Assembly: GCF_002205165.1 (NCBI RefSeq)
Contig: NZ_NIVS01000001.1
Span: 18,863-82,862 of the forward strand
Origin: Stenotrophomonas maltophilia
GTDB taxonomy: Bacteria; Pseudomonadota; Gammaproteobacteria; Xanthomonadales; Xanthomonadaceae
DNA length: 64,000 nt
Direction of reading: 5' to 3'
Positions 1-8,461 of the stretch are shown piece after piece (position 1 is the first letter of the stretch; each line of letters begins with the position of its first letter). The translations under genes were made by a program, and so were the position numbers. The notes beneath the pieces were generated by a model that was given only the letters and a program-made list of their open reading frames with translations, was not told the origin of the DNA and did not search any database.

Positions 1-1
1 T

Positions 2-1708
2 GTGTTGTGCCTGGACGGTACGCTGTACACCCGTGCGGCGTTGCAGCGCGAGTTTGCGTCGTCGGTGGGAGCCAGCGAGGACGATGCGACGCTGCTGCTG
101 CTCTCCATCGCGGCCCGAGGACTGCAGCGCACGTTGACGGAGTGCGATGGGGACTTCGCGCTGGCCGTATGGGACCGTCAGGAACACGTCCTGTGGCTGG
201 CCCGGGACCGCGTCGGCGCGCGGCCGCTGTACTACGGGTGGTGCCACGGCGATCTGCTGTTCGGCGTGGGGCTGGCCTCGCTGCATGGCTATCCCGGCTT
301 CCAGGCACCGATCAATCGCGATGCGCTGCCGCTGCTGCGCTTTGGCTACATTCCCGCGCCGCACAGCATCCAGCAGGGCGTCTTCAAGGTCGCCGCGGGA
401 TGCGTGGTCCGGCTCACCCCGGCCATTCGCGCCGTGGGGGCACAGGCCCACTGCGATCACGCCGGCGGTCGCCGCTACTGGGACGCCCGCGAGGACATCC
501 GAGCGGCCATCGATGAGCGCGCGCACATGCCGGTCTCCAGTGACGATGCGCTGGAGCGGTTGGAGATGGTGCTGCACCAGGCCGTGGCGCGGCGGACGCC
601 ACGCGATGGCAACGCGGCGGCGTTCCTTTCCGGGGGGACGGATTCGTCGCTGGTCACCGCGGTCCTGCAATCACAGTCCACCCGACCGATCGACACCTTC
701 ACGGTCGGCTTCGATGATCCGCGGCACGACGAAGCCGACTGGGCGGACCAGGTGGCCGCCCGGCTCGGCACCCGGCACACCCGTCACATCCTGCGCCGGG
801 GCGAGGCGGCCACCCTGGTGGCGGCGCTGCCGGACATCTGGTGCGAACCGTTCGCCGATGCCTCGCAGGTGCCGACCCTGCTGGCCAGCATGCTGGTGGC
901 CAATCGCCACCGCGTCGTGATGACCGGCGACGGTGGGGATGAGCTGTTCCATGGGCACGGTGCGTACCAGCGCGCCATCCGCAATGCGGCCTGGAACGAA
1001 CGTGTGCCTGCGCCGTTGCGCAGCCTGTTGCGGCGGTGGCCTGCGGCGGACCCGGAGCGGGCGCGGCTGGGCGGCTGGCCAGCCCTGCGTTCGGAACTGG
1101 GCGCCGACAGCGTGGAAGGGCATTACCTGTTGCGGGTCTCGCGCTGGCGCGATCCGGCGCGGGTGGTGCTGCACGCACGCGAGCCGGGCACGGTGTTCAC
1201 CGATCGCGGGCGTTGGCTGGAGGCGGGCGATCCGGCGGACCGTGTGCAATACCTGGATTTCCTGATGGATCTGGGCAACGGCATCCTGACCAAGATCGAT
1301 CGCGCTGGCGCGGCGCATGGGCTTGAGACCCGTTCGCCATTGCTGGACCCGGCCGTGGCACGCTTTGCCTGGTCGCTGCCTGGCCGCCTCACGTTCGCAG
1401 ACGGCGAACACAAATGGATCCTCAAGCAGTTGCTGTCGCGGCATCTGCCGGAACGGCTGGTGTATCGGCCGAAGATGGGCTTCGGTCCCCCGGTCGCGGC
1501 GTGGCTGGCGGGACCGCTGTTTCCGTGGGCCAATGCCTTGCTCGATGAGCAGCGACTGCGCCGCGAAGGCTACTTCGACGCGGGCAAGGTCGCGCGGATA
1601 TGGGCGGAGTTCTGCGACGGCCGGCGCAAGTGGCACACGCACCTGTGGCCGATCCTGATGTTCCAGGCGTGGCTGGAGCGCCATCGGCGCGCGGTGGCCG
1701 AGGCCTGA
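2..1708 (+). CDS. asnB: Asparagine synthase (glutamine-hydrolysing), 5' truncated by window edge
   Basis: This would convert aspartate to asparagine with glutamine as nitrogen donor and ATP, or amidate another carboxylate. The visible 568 codons lack the start: the frame is open to the window edge, and the family's N-terminal nucleophile cysteine and roughly 70 residues lie outside. The end of the class II glutaminase domain is present (DGDFALAVWD, ARDRVGARPLYY near residues 48-78). The synthetase domain follows, with the PP-loop SGGTDSS near residue 210 and DGGDELF near 310. The reading frame ends at TGA 1706-1708. Asparagine-synthetase paralogues are common in exopolysaccharide loci, but upstream context is missing, so the true substrate is open. 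The family call is secure. Confidence 0.9.
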   Translation: MLCLDGTLYTRAALQREFASSVGASEDDATLLLLSIAARGLQRTLTECDGDFALAVWDRQEHVLWLARDRVGARPLYYGWCHGDLLFGVGLASLHGYPGFQAPINRDALPLLRFGYIPAPHSIQQGVFKVAAGCVVRLTPAIRAVGAQAHCDHAGGRRYWDAREDIRAAIDERAHMPVSSDDALERLEMVLHQAVARRTPRDGNAAAFLSGGTDSSLVTAVLQSQSTRPIDTFTVGFDDPRHDEADWADQVAARLGTRHTRHILRRGEAATLVAALPDIWCEPFADASQVPTLLASMLVANRHRVVMTGDGGDELFHGHGAYQRAIRNAAWNERVPAPLRSLLRRWPAADPERARLGGWPALRSELGADSVEGHYLLRVSRWRDPARVVLHAREPGTVFTDRGRWLEAGDPADRVQYLDFLMDLGNGILTKIDRAGAAHGLETRSPLLDPAVARFAWSLPGRLTFADGEHKWILKQLLSRHLPERLVYRPKMGFGPPVAAWLAGPLFPWANALLDEQRLRREGYFDAGKVARIWAEFCDGRRKWHTHLWPILMFQAWLERHRRAVAEA

Positions 1709-1717
1709 ACAGCGCCC

Positions 1718-1754
1718 AAAAAAAGACCCGACAGAGGGAGGGTTCTGTCGGGTC
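1718..1754 (-). terminator. Rho-independent terminator of the phasin gene
   Basis: An 11-bp perfect stem (1725-1735 with 1744-1754, loop of 8) has a run of seven A on its left. Read on the minus strand this is a hairpin followed by seven T, placed 49 bases past the phasin stop. The plus side has no T tract, so termination of asnB here is less certain. Confidence 0.85.
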
Positions 1755-1802
1755 TGGGATTGCGTGGGGGGAGGGACCCACGCAAATTCGATGTTGTCCG
1801 GC

Positions 1803-2168
1803 TCAGCCGCGGGTCTTGCCTGCGCTGGGCGTGGCGGCCGCGAACGGCTGCCGGGCGAGTTCGCCGAAGGCTTCGGAGGCCTTCAGCCCCAGGCCGGCCA
1901 CTTCCTGGCTGGCGCTGGTCCAACGGGCGAGGTTGTCACGTGCCAGTTGCGCGCCTTTGGGCAGCAGCGACTGCAGCGTGCCAGCATCCTGTGACTGCAC
2001 GATTTCACCGAAAAATCCGCTGGTGGCGGTGATGTTCTTCTCCAGCGTCTTCAGCTGCACCCCGAACATGCTTTCGGCATTTTCCAGCGCGAGCCGGTTG
2101 GCACGCGTGGCCGTGGCGGCCAGCTGGCGGGTGTAGTCGCTGAAGGAATCGGTGAACGCGGACGCCAT
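1803..2168 (-). CDS. Phasin family protein
   Basis: A 121-residue, mostly helical, Ala/Gln/Leu-rich protein of the phasin type. Phasins coat polyhydroxyalkanoate granules, but many family members in proteobacteria lack that role. N-terminal helices contain FTDSFSDYTRQL and an ALENAESMFGVQLKTLEK stretch typical of the family, and the C-terminus is short and basic. The ATG at 2168 is preferred because the reading frame upstream of it has no phasin-like sequence and crosses the promoter-like AT-rich stretch around 2210-2235. No PHA synthase or depolymerase gene lies in the window, so granule association is inference. A strong terminator follows. Confidence 0.75.
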   Translation of the reverse strand: MASAFTDSFSDYTRQLAATATRANRLALENAESMFGVQLKTLEKNITATSGFFGEIVQSQDAGTLQSLLPKGAQLARDNLARWTSASQEVAGLGLKASEAFGELARQPFAAATPSAGKTRG

Positions 2169-2318
2169 GGTCAAGACGGCTCGAGAACGTTGATGCAACG
2201 CAGCATACGCTGAAAATATTGCGATGCAACATATTTTTCCCGAACCGGTCCGGATTTGCCCGGTGGCGGTCAGAAATGCTTCAGGATCAAGGGGATGGCA
2301 TGGCATCCCCGGAAACGA

Positions 2319-2672
2319 TCAACCGCGATAGCGGCAGCCGGAGGTGCAGGTTTCGTGCACGGTGACTTCGCTCAGCGCAGGCAGCGCCGGCTTGAGCTCG
2401 TTCCAGATCCACATCGCCAGCCGCTCGCTGGTCGGATTCTCCAGGCCGGGAATGTCGTTGAGGTAGTGGTGGTCCAGGCGGTCGTAGATCGGCTGGAAGG
2501 CGGCTTTGACGTCGCCGAAATCCATGATCCAGCCGGTCTGCTCGCCGGGCTCGCCTTCCACCTTCAGTTCCACCCGGAACGAGTGGCCGTGCAGGCGCGC
2601 GCACTTGTGGCCCGGGGGCACGTTGGGCAGGTGGTGAGCGGCCTCGAGGGTAAAGACTTTGAAGATTTCCAT
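2319..2672 (-). CDS. queD: 6-carboxy-5,6,7,8-tetrahydropterin synthase
   Basis: QueD converts 7,8-dihydroneopterin triphosphate to 6-carboxytetrahydropterin, the second step of queuosine/preQ0 synthesis in the cytoplasm. The 117 residues match the short bacterial form end to end. Zinc ligands are seen in FEAAHHLP (about residue 14) and LHGHS (residues 28-32), with the catalytic Cys in [16 protein letters not shown] and the ETCTSGC tail complete the T-fold active site. It is transcribed toward the phasin gene with a 150-bp gap, so the two may or may not share a transcript. Other queuosine genes are not in the window. Confidence 0.95.
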   Translation of the reverse strand: MEIFKVFTLEAAHHLPNVPPGHKCARLHGHSFRVELKVEGEPGEQTGWIMDFGDVKAAFQPIYDRLDHHYLNDIPGLENPTSERLAMWIWNELKPALPALSEVTVHETCTSGCRYRG

Positions 2673-2745
2673 GCCCGCATTGTAGCGGTGGGCCGGGGAC
2701 GACGCGGGTCCCGTTCGTTAATTGTTGCTCACGAAAACATTTCCA

Positions 2746-2797
2746 TCCGGATGAAGGGATGTTAGTTTCTCTTATATCCGTATGAAGAGATGTTATT
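2746..2797. promoter_or_regulatory. Tandem 21-bp direct repeats, candidate operator
   Basis: Two copies of a 21-base element begin at 2746 and 2777, match at 18 of 21 positions and are offset by 31 bp, close to three helical turns. Each has the core ATCCG-N-ATGAAG-N-GATG. The first copy includes a perfect 10-bp palindrome CATCCGGATG (2744-2753). They lie 64-115 bases before the receptor ATG at 2861, where an operator would be expected. The cognate regulator is not identifiable from sequence. Confidence 0.55.
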
Positions 2798-2860
2798 GGC
2801 CGTGGTTCAGCCAGGCATGGACTACTGCGGAACTTGTCGTCCACCACCCCACTGAAGTTC

Positions 2861-5506
2861 ATGCCCAAGCACACTCTTCTCGTAGCGGCGCTGTCCGTCG
2901 CTCTGGCAACGCCTTTGACCGCGTTCGCCGACGCTGCCCCCGATGCCGCCGCCACCGGCGACAGCAAGACCCTCGCCGCCGTGCGGGTCACCGGATCCAA
3001 CATCAAACGCACTGACACCGAGTCGGCCAACCCGGTGCAGGTGATCGAGCGCCAGCAGCTGGAGGAGACCGGCAAGGCCACCGTCGCCGACCTGCTGCGC
3101 TCGATCTCGGCCAACACCGGCAACGCCAACAACGAAACCACCAACAACGGCTGGGCCTCCGGTTCGGCCGGCATCGGCCTGCGCGGCCTGTCGCAGAAGA
3201 ACACCCTGGTGCTGCTCAACGGCCGCCGCCTGGCCAACTACGGCTTCCCGGCCGGCGGCCTGTCGGACACCTTCGTCAATCTCAACGCGCTGCCGCTGGT
3301 CGCCGTGGAGCGCATCGAAGTGCTCAAGGACGGCGCTTCGGCCGTGTACGGCTCCGATGCCGTGGCCGGCGTGGTCAACATCATCACCCGGCAGAATTTC
3401 GAAGGCGCCGAACTCGGTGGCAGCCTCGGCACCGCCGATCAGGGCGGGCTCGACGAGCAGAACCTGAAGTTCATCGGTGGCATTGGTGACCTGGACACGG
3501 ACGGCTACAACATCCTGGTCAGCCTGGAAGGCTACAACCGCGAGCGCCTGGACCAGGACCAGCGCGACCTGACCAAGTCGGGCATCTACACCGACAAGCC
3601 CGGCGGCCGCTGGAACGGCTGGTCGGCCAAGGGTGCGCGCTATCTGGTCAACGGCACCTCGGTGCCCATGCTCGATGCCAACGGCAACTGCCCCGACGGC
3701 ACCACGCTGGTGGCCAGCGCGCCGATCGATGGCCTGGCCGGCAACACCTGCGGCTTCAACCAGGCGCCGTACACCACGCTGATCCCTTCGACCAAGCGTT
3801 ACCAGGCCTACGTCAACGGCACCTTCCGGGTGAACGACAACGTGGAAGCCTTCGGTGAAGTGCTCTACAGCGACATCAAGGGCGTTGCCTGGTTCGGCAG
3901 CAGCCCGTTCTTCACCTTGGAAAGCGGCCGCTTCGCGCTCAACGCCGATACCGGCCTGGCCGAGCCGGTCTCGTCGAACCTGCCGGCCAGCAGCCCGTAC
4001 AACCCGTACGGCCGCGCGGTGCCGATCGAGTACACCTTCTTCAACCTCGGCGCGACCATCAAGACCAACCGCTCGCAGGCGTACCGCGGCCTGGTCGGGC
4101 TGCGTGGCAGCCTGCAGAACTGGGATTGGGAAGTGGGCGCGTTCGGCGCGCGCAGCAGTGAGCGCGAGACTGTCTCCGGTGGCTTCGCCAACCGCTATGC
4201 GCTGGCCGATGCCCTCGCCACCGGCAGCTACAACCTGCTCAATCCCGCGGCCACCCCGCAGGACGTGCTCAACGCGATCAACATCAGCACGCTGCGCCCG
4301 GCCGAGTCGGTGCTGCAGGGCGTGGATGCCAAGATCTCTGGCGCGATCGGCCACACCTGGGCGGGTGAGATCGGCTTTGCCGCGGGTGCCGAATGGCGCC
4401 GCGAGAAGCTCGATTCCAACAACCCCTGGCAGATCGATGCAGGCCTGCAGATCCGCCCGGCGATCGCCGAGGTGCACGGTGAGCGCAAGGTCAGCGCGGC
4501 CTATGCCGAGGTGAACGTGCCGCTGGCCGAGCGCCTGGAACTGCAGGCGGCCGCGCGCGCCGATCACTACAGCGACTTTGGCGATGCCTTCTCGCCCAAG
4601 CTGAGCCTGCGCTGGCAGCCGTGGGACATCCTGCTGGTGCGCGCCGCCGCCTCCAAGGGGTTCCGCGCGCCGTCGCTGTCGGAGAACTCCAACAGCACCA
4701 GCATCGCCTACGGCAGCGTGATCGATCCGCGCGACCCGGACGTGCCGGGCTCGCGTCAGAACCCGACCTTCTTCACCGTCGGCAACAACGACCTCAAGCC
4801 CGAACGCACCAAGAGCTTCAACGCCGGCATCGTGCTGTCGCCGTGGTCCAACACCAGCCTGAGCGTGGACTACTACCGCATCGAGCTGGAGAACCTGGTG
4901 GGCACCAACAACACCCAGACCCTGGTGACCGACAACGTTCCCGGCGCGGTGCTGCGCGATGAGCGCGGCAAGCTGCTGGCGGTCTACAACCGCTACCAGA
5001 ACCTGAGCGAGCTGAAGACCTCCGGCTTCGATGTCGAGCTGCGCCAGCGCTTCCCGACGGAGCGCGCGGGCGACTTCGGCCTGAGCACCGCCTTCACCCA
5101 CGTGCGCGACTACAGCCGTCCCACCGTGGTCGGCGGTCCGCTGGTGGATTACGCCGGCAGCAACCTCGGCGCCACCCTGCCCAAGAACAAGGCGACCACC
5201 ACCTTCGATTGGAGCTACGGCGACTTCCGCACCGCGCTGACCTGGTACTACACCAGCGGCTACGACCAGAAGGCCAGCGCCGCGGCGACCGTCGTGCAGG
5301 ACCGCGTGGATGCGTACAACCAGTTCGATCTGTACCTGGGCTACACCGGCATCGACAAGCTGACCCTGTACGCGAAGATCCAGAACCTGGCCGACGAGGA
5401 ACCGCCCTACGACGCCTCGTTCCCGGGCATCCGCGCGCCGTACGACTTCAGTCAGTACGACCTGCGCGGCCGCTACTTCACGGTCGGCTTCGACTACCGC
5501 TTCTGA
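2861..5506 (+). CDS. TonB-dependent outer-membrane receptor
   Basis: An 881-residue TonB-dependent transporter. From the ATG at 2861 it begins with a signal peptide (MPKHTLLVAALS, cleavage after about AFA). The plug domain spans about 45-180 (RVTGSNIKRTD, VLLNGRRL, IEVLKDGASAVYGSDAVAGV), followed by a 22-strand barrel ending in aromatic F (GFDYRF). A TTG nine codons upstream is in frame, but it would place extra polar residues before the signal peptide, so ATG is preferred. The plug resembles the large Xanthomonadaceae receptors of oligosaccharide or peptide type rather than siderophore receptors. The next gene, 72 bases on, encodes an exported metallopeptidase, which suggests peptide or protein-derived substrates. 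Substrate remains inference. Confidence 0.92.
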   Translation: MPKHTLLVAALSVALATPLTAFADAAPDAAATGDSKTLAAVRVTGSNIKRTDTESANPVQVIERQQLEETGKATVADLLRSISANTGNANNETTNNGWASGSAGIGLRGLSQKNTLVLLNGRRLANYGFPAGGLSDTFVNLNALPLVAVERIEVLKDGASAVYGSDAVAGVVNIITRQNFEGAELGGSLGTADQGGLDEQNLKFIGGIGDLDTDGYNILVSLEGYNRERLDQDQRDLTKSGIYTDKPGGRWNGWSAKGARYLVNGTSVPMLDANGNCPDGTTLVASAPIDGLAGNTCGFNQAPYTTLIPSTKRYQAYVNGTFRVNDNVEAFGEVLYSDIKGVAWFGSSPFFTLESGRFALNADTGLAEPVSSNLPASSPYNPYGRAVPIEYTFFNLGATIKTNRSQAYRGLVGLRGSLQNWDWEVGAFGARSSERETVSGGFANRYALADALATGSYNLLNPAATPQDVLNAINISTLRPAESVLQGVDAKISGAIGHTWAGEIGFAAGAEWRREKLDSNNPWQIDAGLQIRPAIAEVHGERKVSAAYAEVNVPLAERLELQAAARADHYSDFGDAFSPKLSLRWQPWDILLVRAAASKGFRAPSLSENSNSTSIAYGSVIDPRDPDVPGSRQNPTFFTVGNNDLKPERTKSFNAGIVLSPWSNTSLSVDYYRIELENLVGTNNTQTLVTDNVPGAVLRDERGKLLAVYNRYQNLSELKTSGFDVELRQRFPTERAGDFGLSTAFTHVRDYSRPTVVGGPLVDYAGSNLGATLPKNKATTTFDWSYGDFRTALTWYYTSGYDQKASAAATVVQDRVDAYNQFDLYLGYTGIDKLTLYAKIQNLADEEPPYDASFPGIRAPYDFSQYDLRGRYFTVGFDYRF

Positions 5507-5578
5507 CCTTGTCCACTGCACCGGAGCGTGCGCATCCACAGGGCCGGAAGGAACCGGCCCGTCTCCCGGGGAATCGCT

Positions 5579-8158
5579 GTGTCTCTGCAACGTCTGCTCT
5601 CTCCCATCGCCTGGTTGGCGCTGGTGCTGTGCCTGTCCGCTGCGCCTGCGTCCGCGCAGAGCGCGTATTTCTTCCCGGCCGGTGGTGACTTCGATCCCGC
5701 CGTGCCGACCCCGCAGCAGTTCCTTGGCTATGAGATCGGCAGCCGCTACACGCGGCACGATCAGCTGGTGGCCTATTTCAACGAACTGGCCAGGCACTCC
5801 GACAAGATCAAGGTCGAGGAGATCGGCCGCAGTTACGAGGGCCGCCCGCTGCTGATCGCCACGGTGACCTCGGCGCAGAACCTGCAGAACCTGGAGGCGC
5901 TGCGGCGCCAGCACGTCACCCTGATCGATCCGGCGCAGCCGCTCGCGGCCGCCGGCAGCAGCCCGGTGGTGGTGTGGCTGGGCTACAGCGTGCACGGCAA
6001 TGAAACCTCCAGTGGTGAAGCGGCGATGCTGACTGCCTACTACCTGGTCGCCAACCGCAGCGCGGAGACCGCGCAGTGGCTGCAGCAGGCGGTGGTGCTG
6101 TTCGATCCGGCGCAGAATCCGGACGGGCGCGACCGCGCGGCGAGCTGGCACAACGCGTACGCGTCCTCGCCGGCCTCGGCCGATCCGGCCGACAAAGAAC
6201 ATGTCGAACCGTTCCCGCAGGGCCGCACCAATCACTACTTCACCGACCTCAACCGCGACTGGCTGGCGCTGACCCAGCAGGACACGCGGCCGAAGATCGC
6301 GTATTTCCATCAGTGGTATCCCAACGTCCAGATCGACTTCCACGAGATGGGCAAGGACAGCACCTACTACTTCGAACCGTCGCCGGCGAGCATGCACAGC
6401 CCGCTGATTCCGGCCTCGTCGTATGCGTTCAACAAGACCCTGGCGAAGTACCACGCACAGTCGTTGGATGCGCTGGGCTCGCTGTACTACACCGGGGAGA
6501 ATTTCGACAACTTCTCGCCGGTCTACGGCTCGACCTACCCGGACTTCCACGGTGCAGTGGGTGTGACCGTGGAGCAGGCCAGCTCGCGCGGCCGCGTGCA
6601 GGAATCGGTCAACGGCCTGCTGACCTTCGGCTTCACCATCCGCAACCAGGTAGCCACCGGGCTGGGCACGGTGCGCGGCGCGGTCACCGAGCGCGACGGG
6701 TTGCTCAAGCTGCAGAAGGAGTTCTTCCAGTCCGCGTTGAAGCAGGCCAACCAGCAGCCGGTAAAGTCGTTCGTGTTCGGCGATGCGGCCGATCCGGGCC
6801 TGACCCAGCGCCTGCTGGATCTGCTGCTGCAGCACCAGATCACCGTGCAGGCACTGAGCGCCCCGGTGACTGTGGAGGGGCAGCGTTTCGAGCCGGGCAG
6901 CGCCTACGTGGTGCAGGCGGCGCAGCCGCAGTTCCGTCTCGTGCATTCGATCTTTGCCGACACCCCACCGATCAAGGGCGATGTGTTCTACGGCAGTACC
7001 TCCTATGCGATCGCGCCGGCCTACGGCATCGCGTTCGCTGCCAGCCGCAGCCGGATTGCCGGTGGCGAGCGCGTCGCCAGTGTGCCGGCCGCCAACGGTG
7101 GCGTGGTCGGTGGCCAGGCCGGCTACGCCTACGTGTTCGATTGGCGCGATTACAACGCCAGCCGCGCGCTGTATGCGCTGCAGGCCAAGGGCCTGCTGAC
7201 CCGCGCCGCGTTCCAGCCGTTCACCGCAACCACCGCGCAGGGCGAGCAATCGTTCGGCTACGGCAGCGTGGTCGTGCCGGTGGCTGGCCAGCCGCTGGCC
7301 GGTGCCGACCTGCTCGCCGCGGTCGACGCGGCCGCGCGCAGCAGTGGCGTGCACATCCAGGCGCTGTCCAGTGGGCAGAGCCGCGGTGGCATCGACCTGG
7401 GCAGCGACAGCGTCAAGGCGCTGCGAAAGCCGGCGGTCGCACTGGTGATGGGCGAGGGGGTCAGTGCCACCGAGATCGGCTCGGCATGGTTCCTGCTTGA
7501 TCAGCACCTGCAGTTGCCGGCCAGCAAGATCGACCCTGCCCAGCTGGGCAAGATCGCCCTGGATCGCTACACCACGATCGTCCTGGCCGGTGGCACCTAT
7601 GCCGGCGTGGACGCGACCGCCGTGGCGGCGCTCAAGCGCTGGATCAACGCCGGGGGCTCGCTGATCACCTACGGCACTGCCGCGCGCTGGGCGATCGAGC
7701 AGAAGCTCAGCGACGAAGTGCTGGGGCCGGAGGAAAAGGAGCCGGAGGCAGCACGACGTGCGTTCGGCGACCAGCGCGATATCGCCGCGATCGAGCGCGT
7801 GAGTGGCAACATCCTCAGCGCGGATGTGGACACTACCCATCCGCTGGGCTTCGGCGTGCCGCGCCGGCAGCTGGCGGTGAACAAGGAGAACGGCCTGAGC
7901 TTCCAGCCCAGCCGCAACCCGTTCTCCACGGTGGTGCGCATCGACGAGACGCCGAAGGTCAACGGTTACCTCTCCGAACGCAACCGCAGCCGGGTCGCCG
8001 GTGCTGCCTGGCTGCTGGTGTCGCCGCAGGGGCAGGGCAATGTGGTGCTGTTCGCCGACGACCCGGCCCACCGCAAGTACTGGCATGGCACCGAGCGCCT
8101 GCTGTTGAACGCGATCTTCTTCGGCAACCAGCTCAACCCGACCAAGCCGCGCGGCTGA
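5579..8158 (+). CDS. Exported M14 family zinc metallopeptidase
   Basis: A zinc carboxypeptidase-like protein (859 residues) probably acting in the periplasm or outside the cell on peptides. The GTG at 5579 is chosen because GGGGA precedes it by about 7 bases and it opens directly into a signal peptide (QRLLSPIAWLALVLCLS, cleavage after ASAQS). An upstream GTG at 5528 would give an improbable 17-residue Arg-rich extension. The M14 domain covers about residues 30-370: SVHGNETSSGEA supplies the HxxE zinc pair, QIDFHEMG the third ligand, and TVEQASS a candidate catalytic Glu. The remaining ~480 residues include a Rossmann-like, glutamine-amidotransferase-like stretch (VLAGGTYAGVD). It follows the TonB receptor by 72 bases and ends at a strong terminator, so the two are likely one transcription unit. 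Confidence 0.9.
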   Translation: MSLQRLLSPIAWLALVLCLSAAPASAQSAYFFPAGGDFDPAVPTPQQFLGYEIGSRYTRHDQLVAYFNELARHSDKIKVEEIGRSYEGRPLLIATVTSAQNLQNLEALRRQHVTLIDPAQPLAAAGSSPVVVWLGYSVHGNETSSGEAAMLTAYYLVANRSAETAQWLQQAVVLFDPAQNPDGRDRAASWHNAYASSPASADPADKEHVEPFPQGRTNHYFTDLNRDWLALTQQDTRPKIAYFHQWYPNVQIDFHEMGKDSTYYFEPSPASMHSPLIPASSYAFNKTLAKYHAQSLDALGSLYYTGENFDNFSPVYGSTYPDFHGAVGVTVEQASSRGRVQESVNGLLTFGFTIRNQVATGLGTVRGAVTERDGLLKLQKEFFQSALKQANQQPVKSFVFGDAADPGLTQRLLDLLLQHQITVQALSAPVTVEGQRFEPGSAYVVQAAQPQFRLVHSIFADTPPIKGDVFYGSTSYAIAPAYGIAFAASRSRIAGGERVASVPAANGGVVGGQAGYAYVFDWRDYNASRALYALQAKGLLTRAAFQPFTATTAQGEQSFGYGSVVVPVAGQPLAGADLLAAVDAAARSSGVHIQALSSGQSRGGIDLGSDSVKALRKPAVALVMGEGVSATEIGSAWFLLDQHLQLPASKIDPAQLGKIALDRYTTIVLAGGTYAGVDATAVAALKRWINAGGSLITYGTAARWAIEQKLSDEVLGPEEKEPEAARRAFGDQRDIAAIERVSGNILSADVDTTHPLGFGVPRRQLAVNKENGLSFQPSRNPFSTVVRIDETPKVNGYLSERNRSRVAGAAWLLVSPQGQGNVVLFADDPAHRKYWHGTERLLLNAIFFGNQLNPTKPRG

Positions 8159-8168
8159 GGGGTCGGAT

Positions 8169-8206
8169 CCGGAAACAGCCGACCCAGGTCGGCTGTTTCC
8201 GGTTGT
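8169..8206 (+). terminator. Intrinsic terminator after the M14 peptidase
   Basis: A 14-bp perfect stem (8169-8182 with 8189-8202) encloses a 6-base loop 10 bases after the peptidase stop and is followed by TTGTTG. The T tract is short, but the stem is long and uninterrupted. Confidence 0.75.
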
Positions 8207-8243
8207 TGGACACCCATCACACCCCCCCCTGTGAAAATTCCGT

Positions 8244-8262
8244 ATTGCGAATCATTCGCAAT
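8244..8262. promoter_or_regulatory. Fur box
   Basis: ATTGCGAATCATTCGCAAT is a perfect 9-1-9 inverted repeat of the form GCGAATcATTCGC, as seen in Fur sites of pseudomonads and xanthomonads. It overlaps the -35 and spacer of the promoter described at 8245-8273, so iron-loaded Fur would block RNA polymerase. It controls the downstream small ORF, EF-hand gene and TonB receptor. Confidence 0.85.
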
Positions 8263-8273
8263 ACGCATACGAT
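8245..8273 (+). promoter_or_regulatory. Sigma-70 type promoter under the Fur box
   Basis: TTGCGA (8245-8250) and TACGAT (8268-8273) are separated by exactly 17 bases. The predicted start site near 8280 gives a leader of about 37 bases to the ATG at 8317. Assigned by pattern and by overlap with the Fur site. Confidence 0.6.
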
Positions 8274-8316
8274 GGCGCCCGCCGGGATCGCCCGGTCCCG
8301 GCCGCGAGAGTCCATC

Positions 8317-8436
8317 ATGTCGTTCCGCCCGATCGCTGCGTTGTTGCTGGCCGCGCTCTACGCGAGCCTGGACCGGACCGCCACCCCGATGTCCGAAGGC
8401 GCCGACACATTGAGCGTCCGCGTTTTCGAACCGTAA
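8317..8436 (+). CDS. 39-residue ORF at the head of the Fur-regulated unit, unknown function
   Basis: This short frame starts at ATG 8317, preceded by GAGAG, and stops at TAA 8434-8436, 25 bases before the EF-hand gene. The N-terminal third is hydrophobic (IAALLLAALYASL), so the product could be a membrane microprotein or a poor signal sequence; the C-terminal half is acidic. It does not look like HemP/HmuP, the small protein often found with haem uptake genes. Position directly behind the Fur box and a plausible ribosome site support translation; composition and length alone cannot prove it. A leader peptide for the downstream gene is the main alternative. Confidence 0.5.
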   Translation: MSFRPIAALLLAALYASLDRTATPMSEGADTLSVRVFEP

Positions 8437-8461
8437 CCGTCCTTTCTCCAGGGGAACCACC

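Noticed and set aside
2822..8086. A 5.3-kb open frame on the minus strand, antisense to the first TonB receptor and the M14 peptidase
   Set aside because: It lacks stops only because of GC-rich third positions in the sense genes; its translation is rich in His/Arg/Gly/Ala without domains, while the sense strand gives two complete families.
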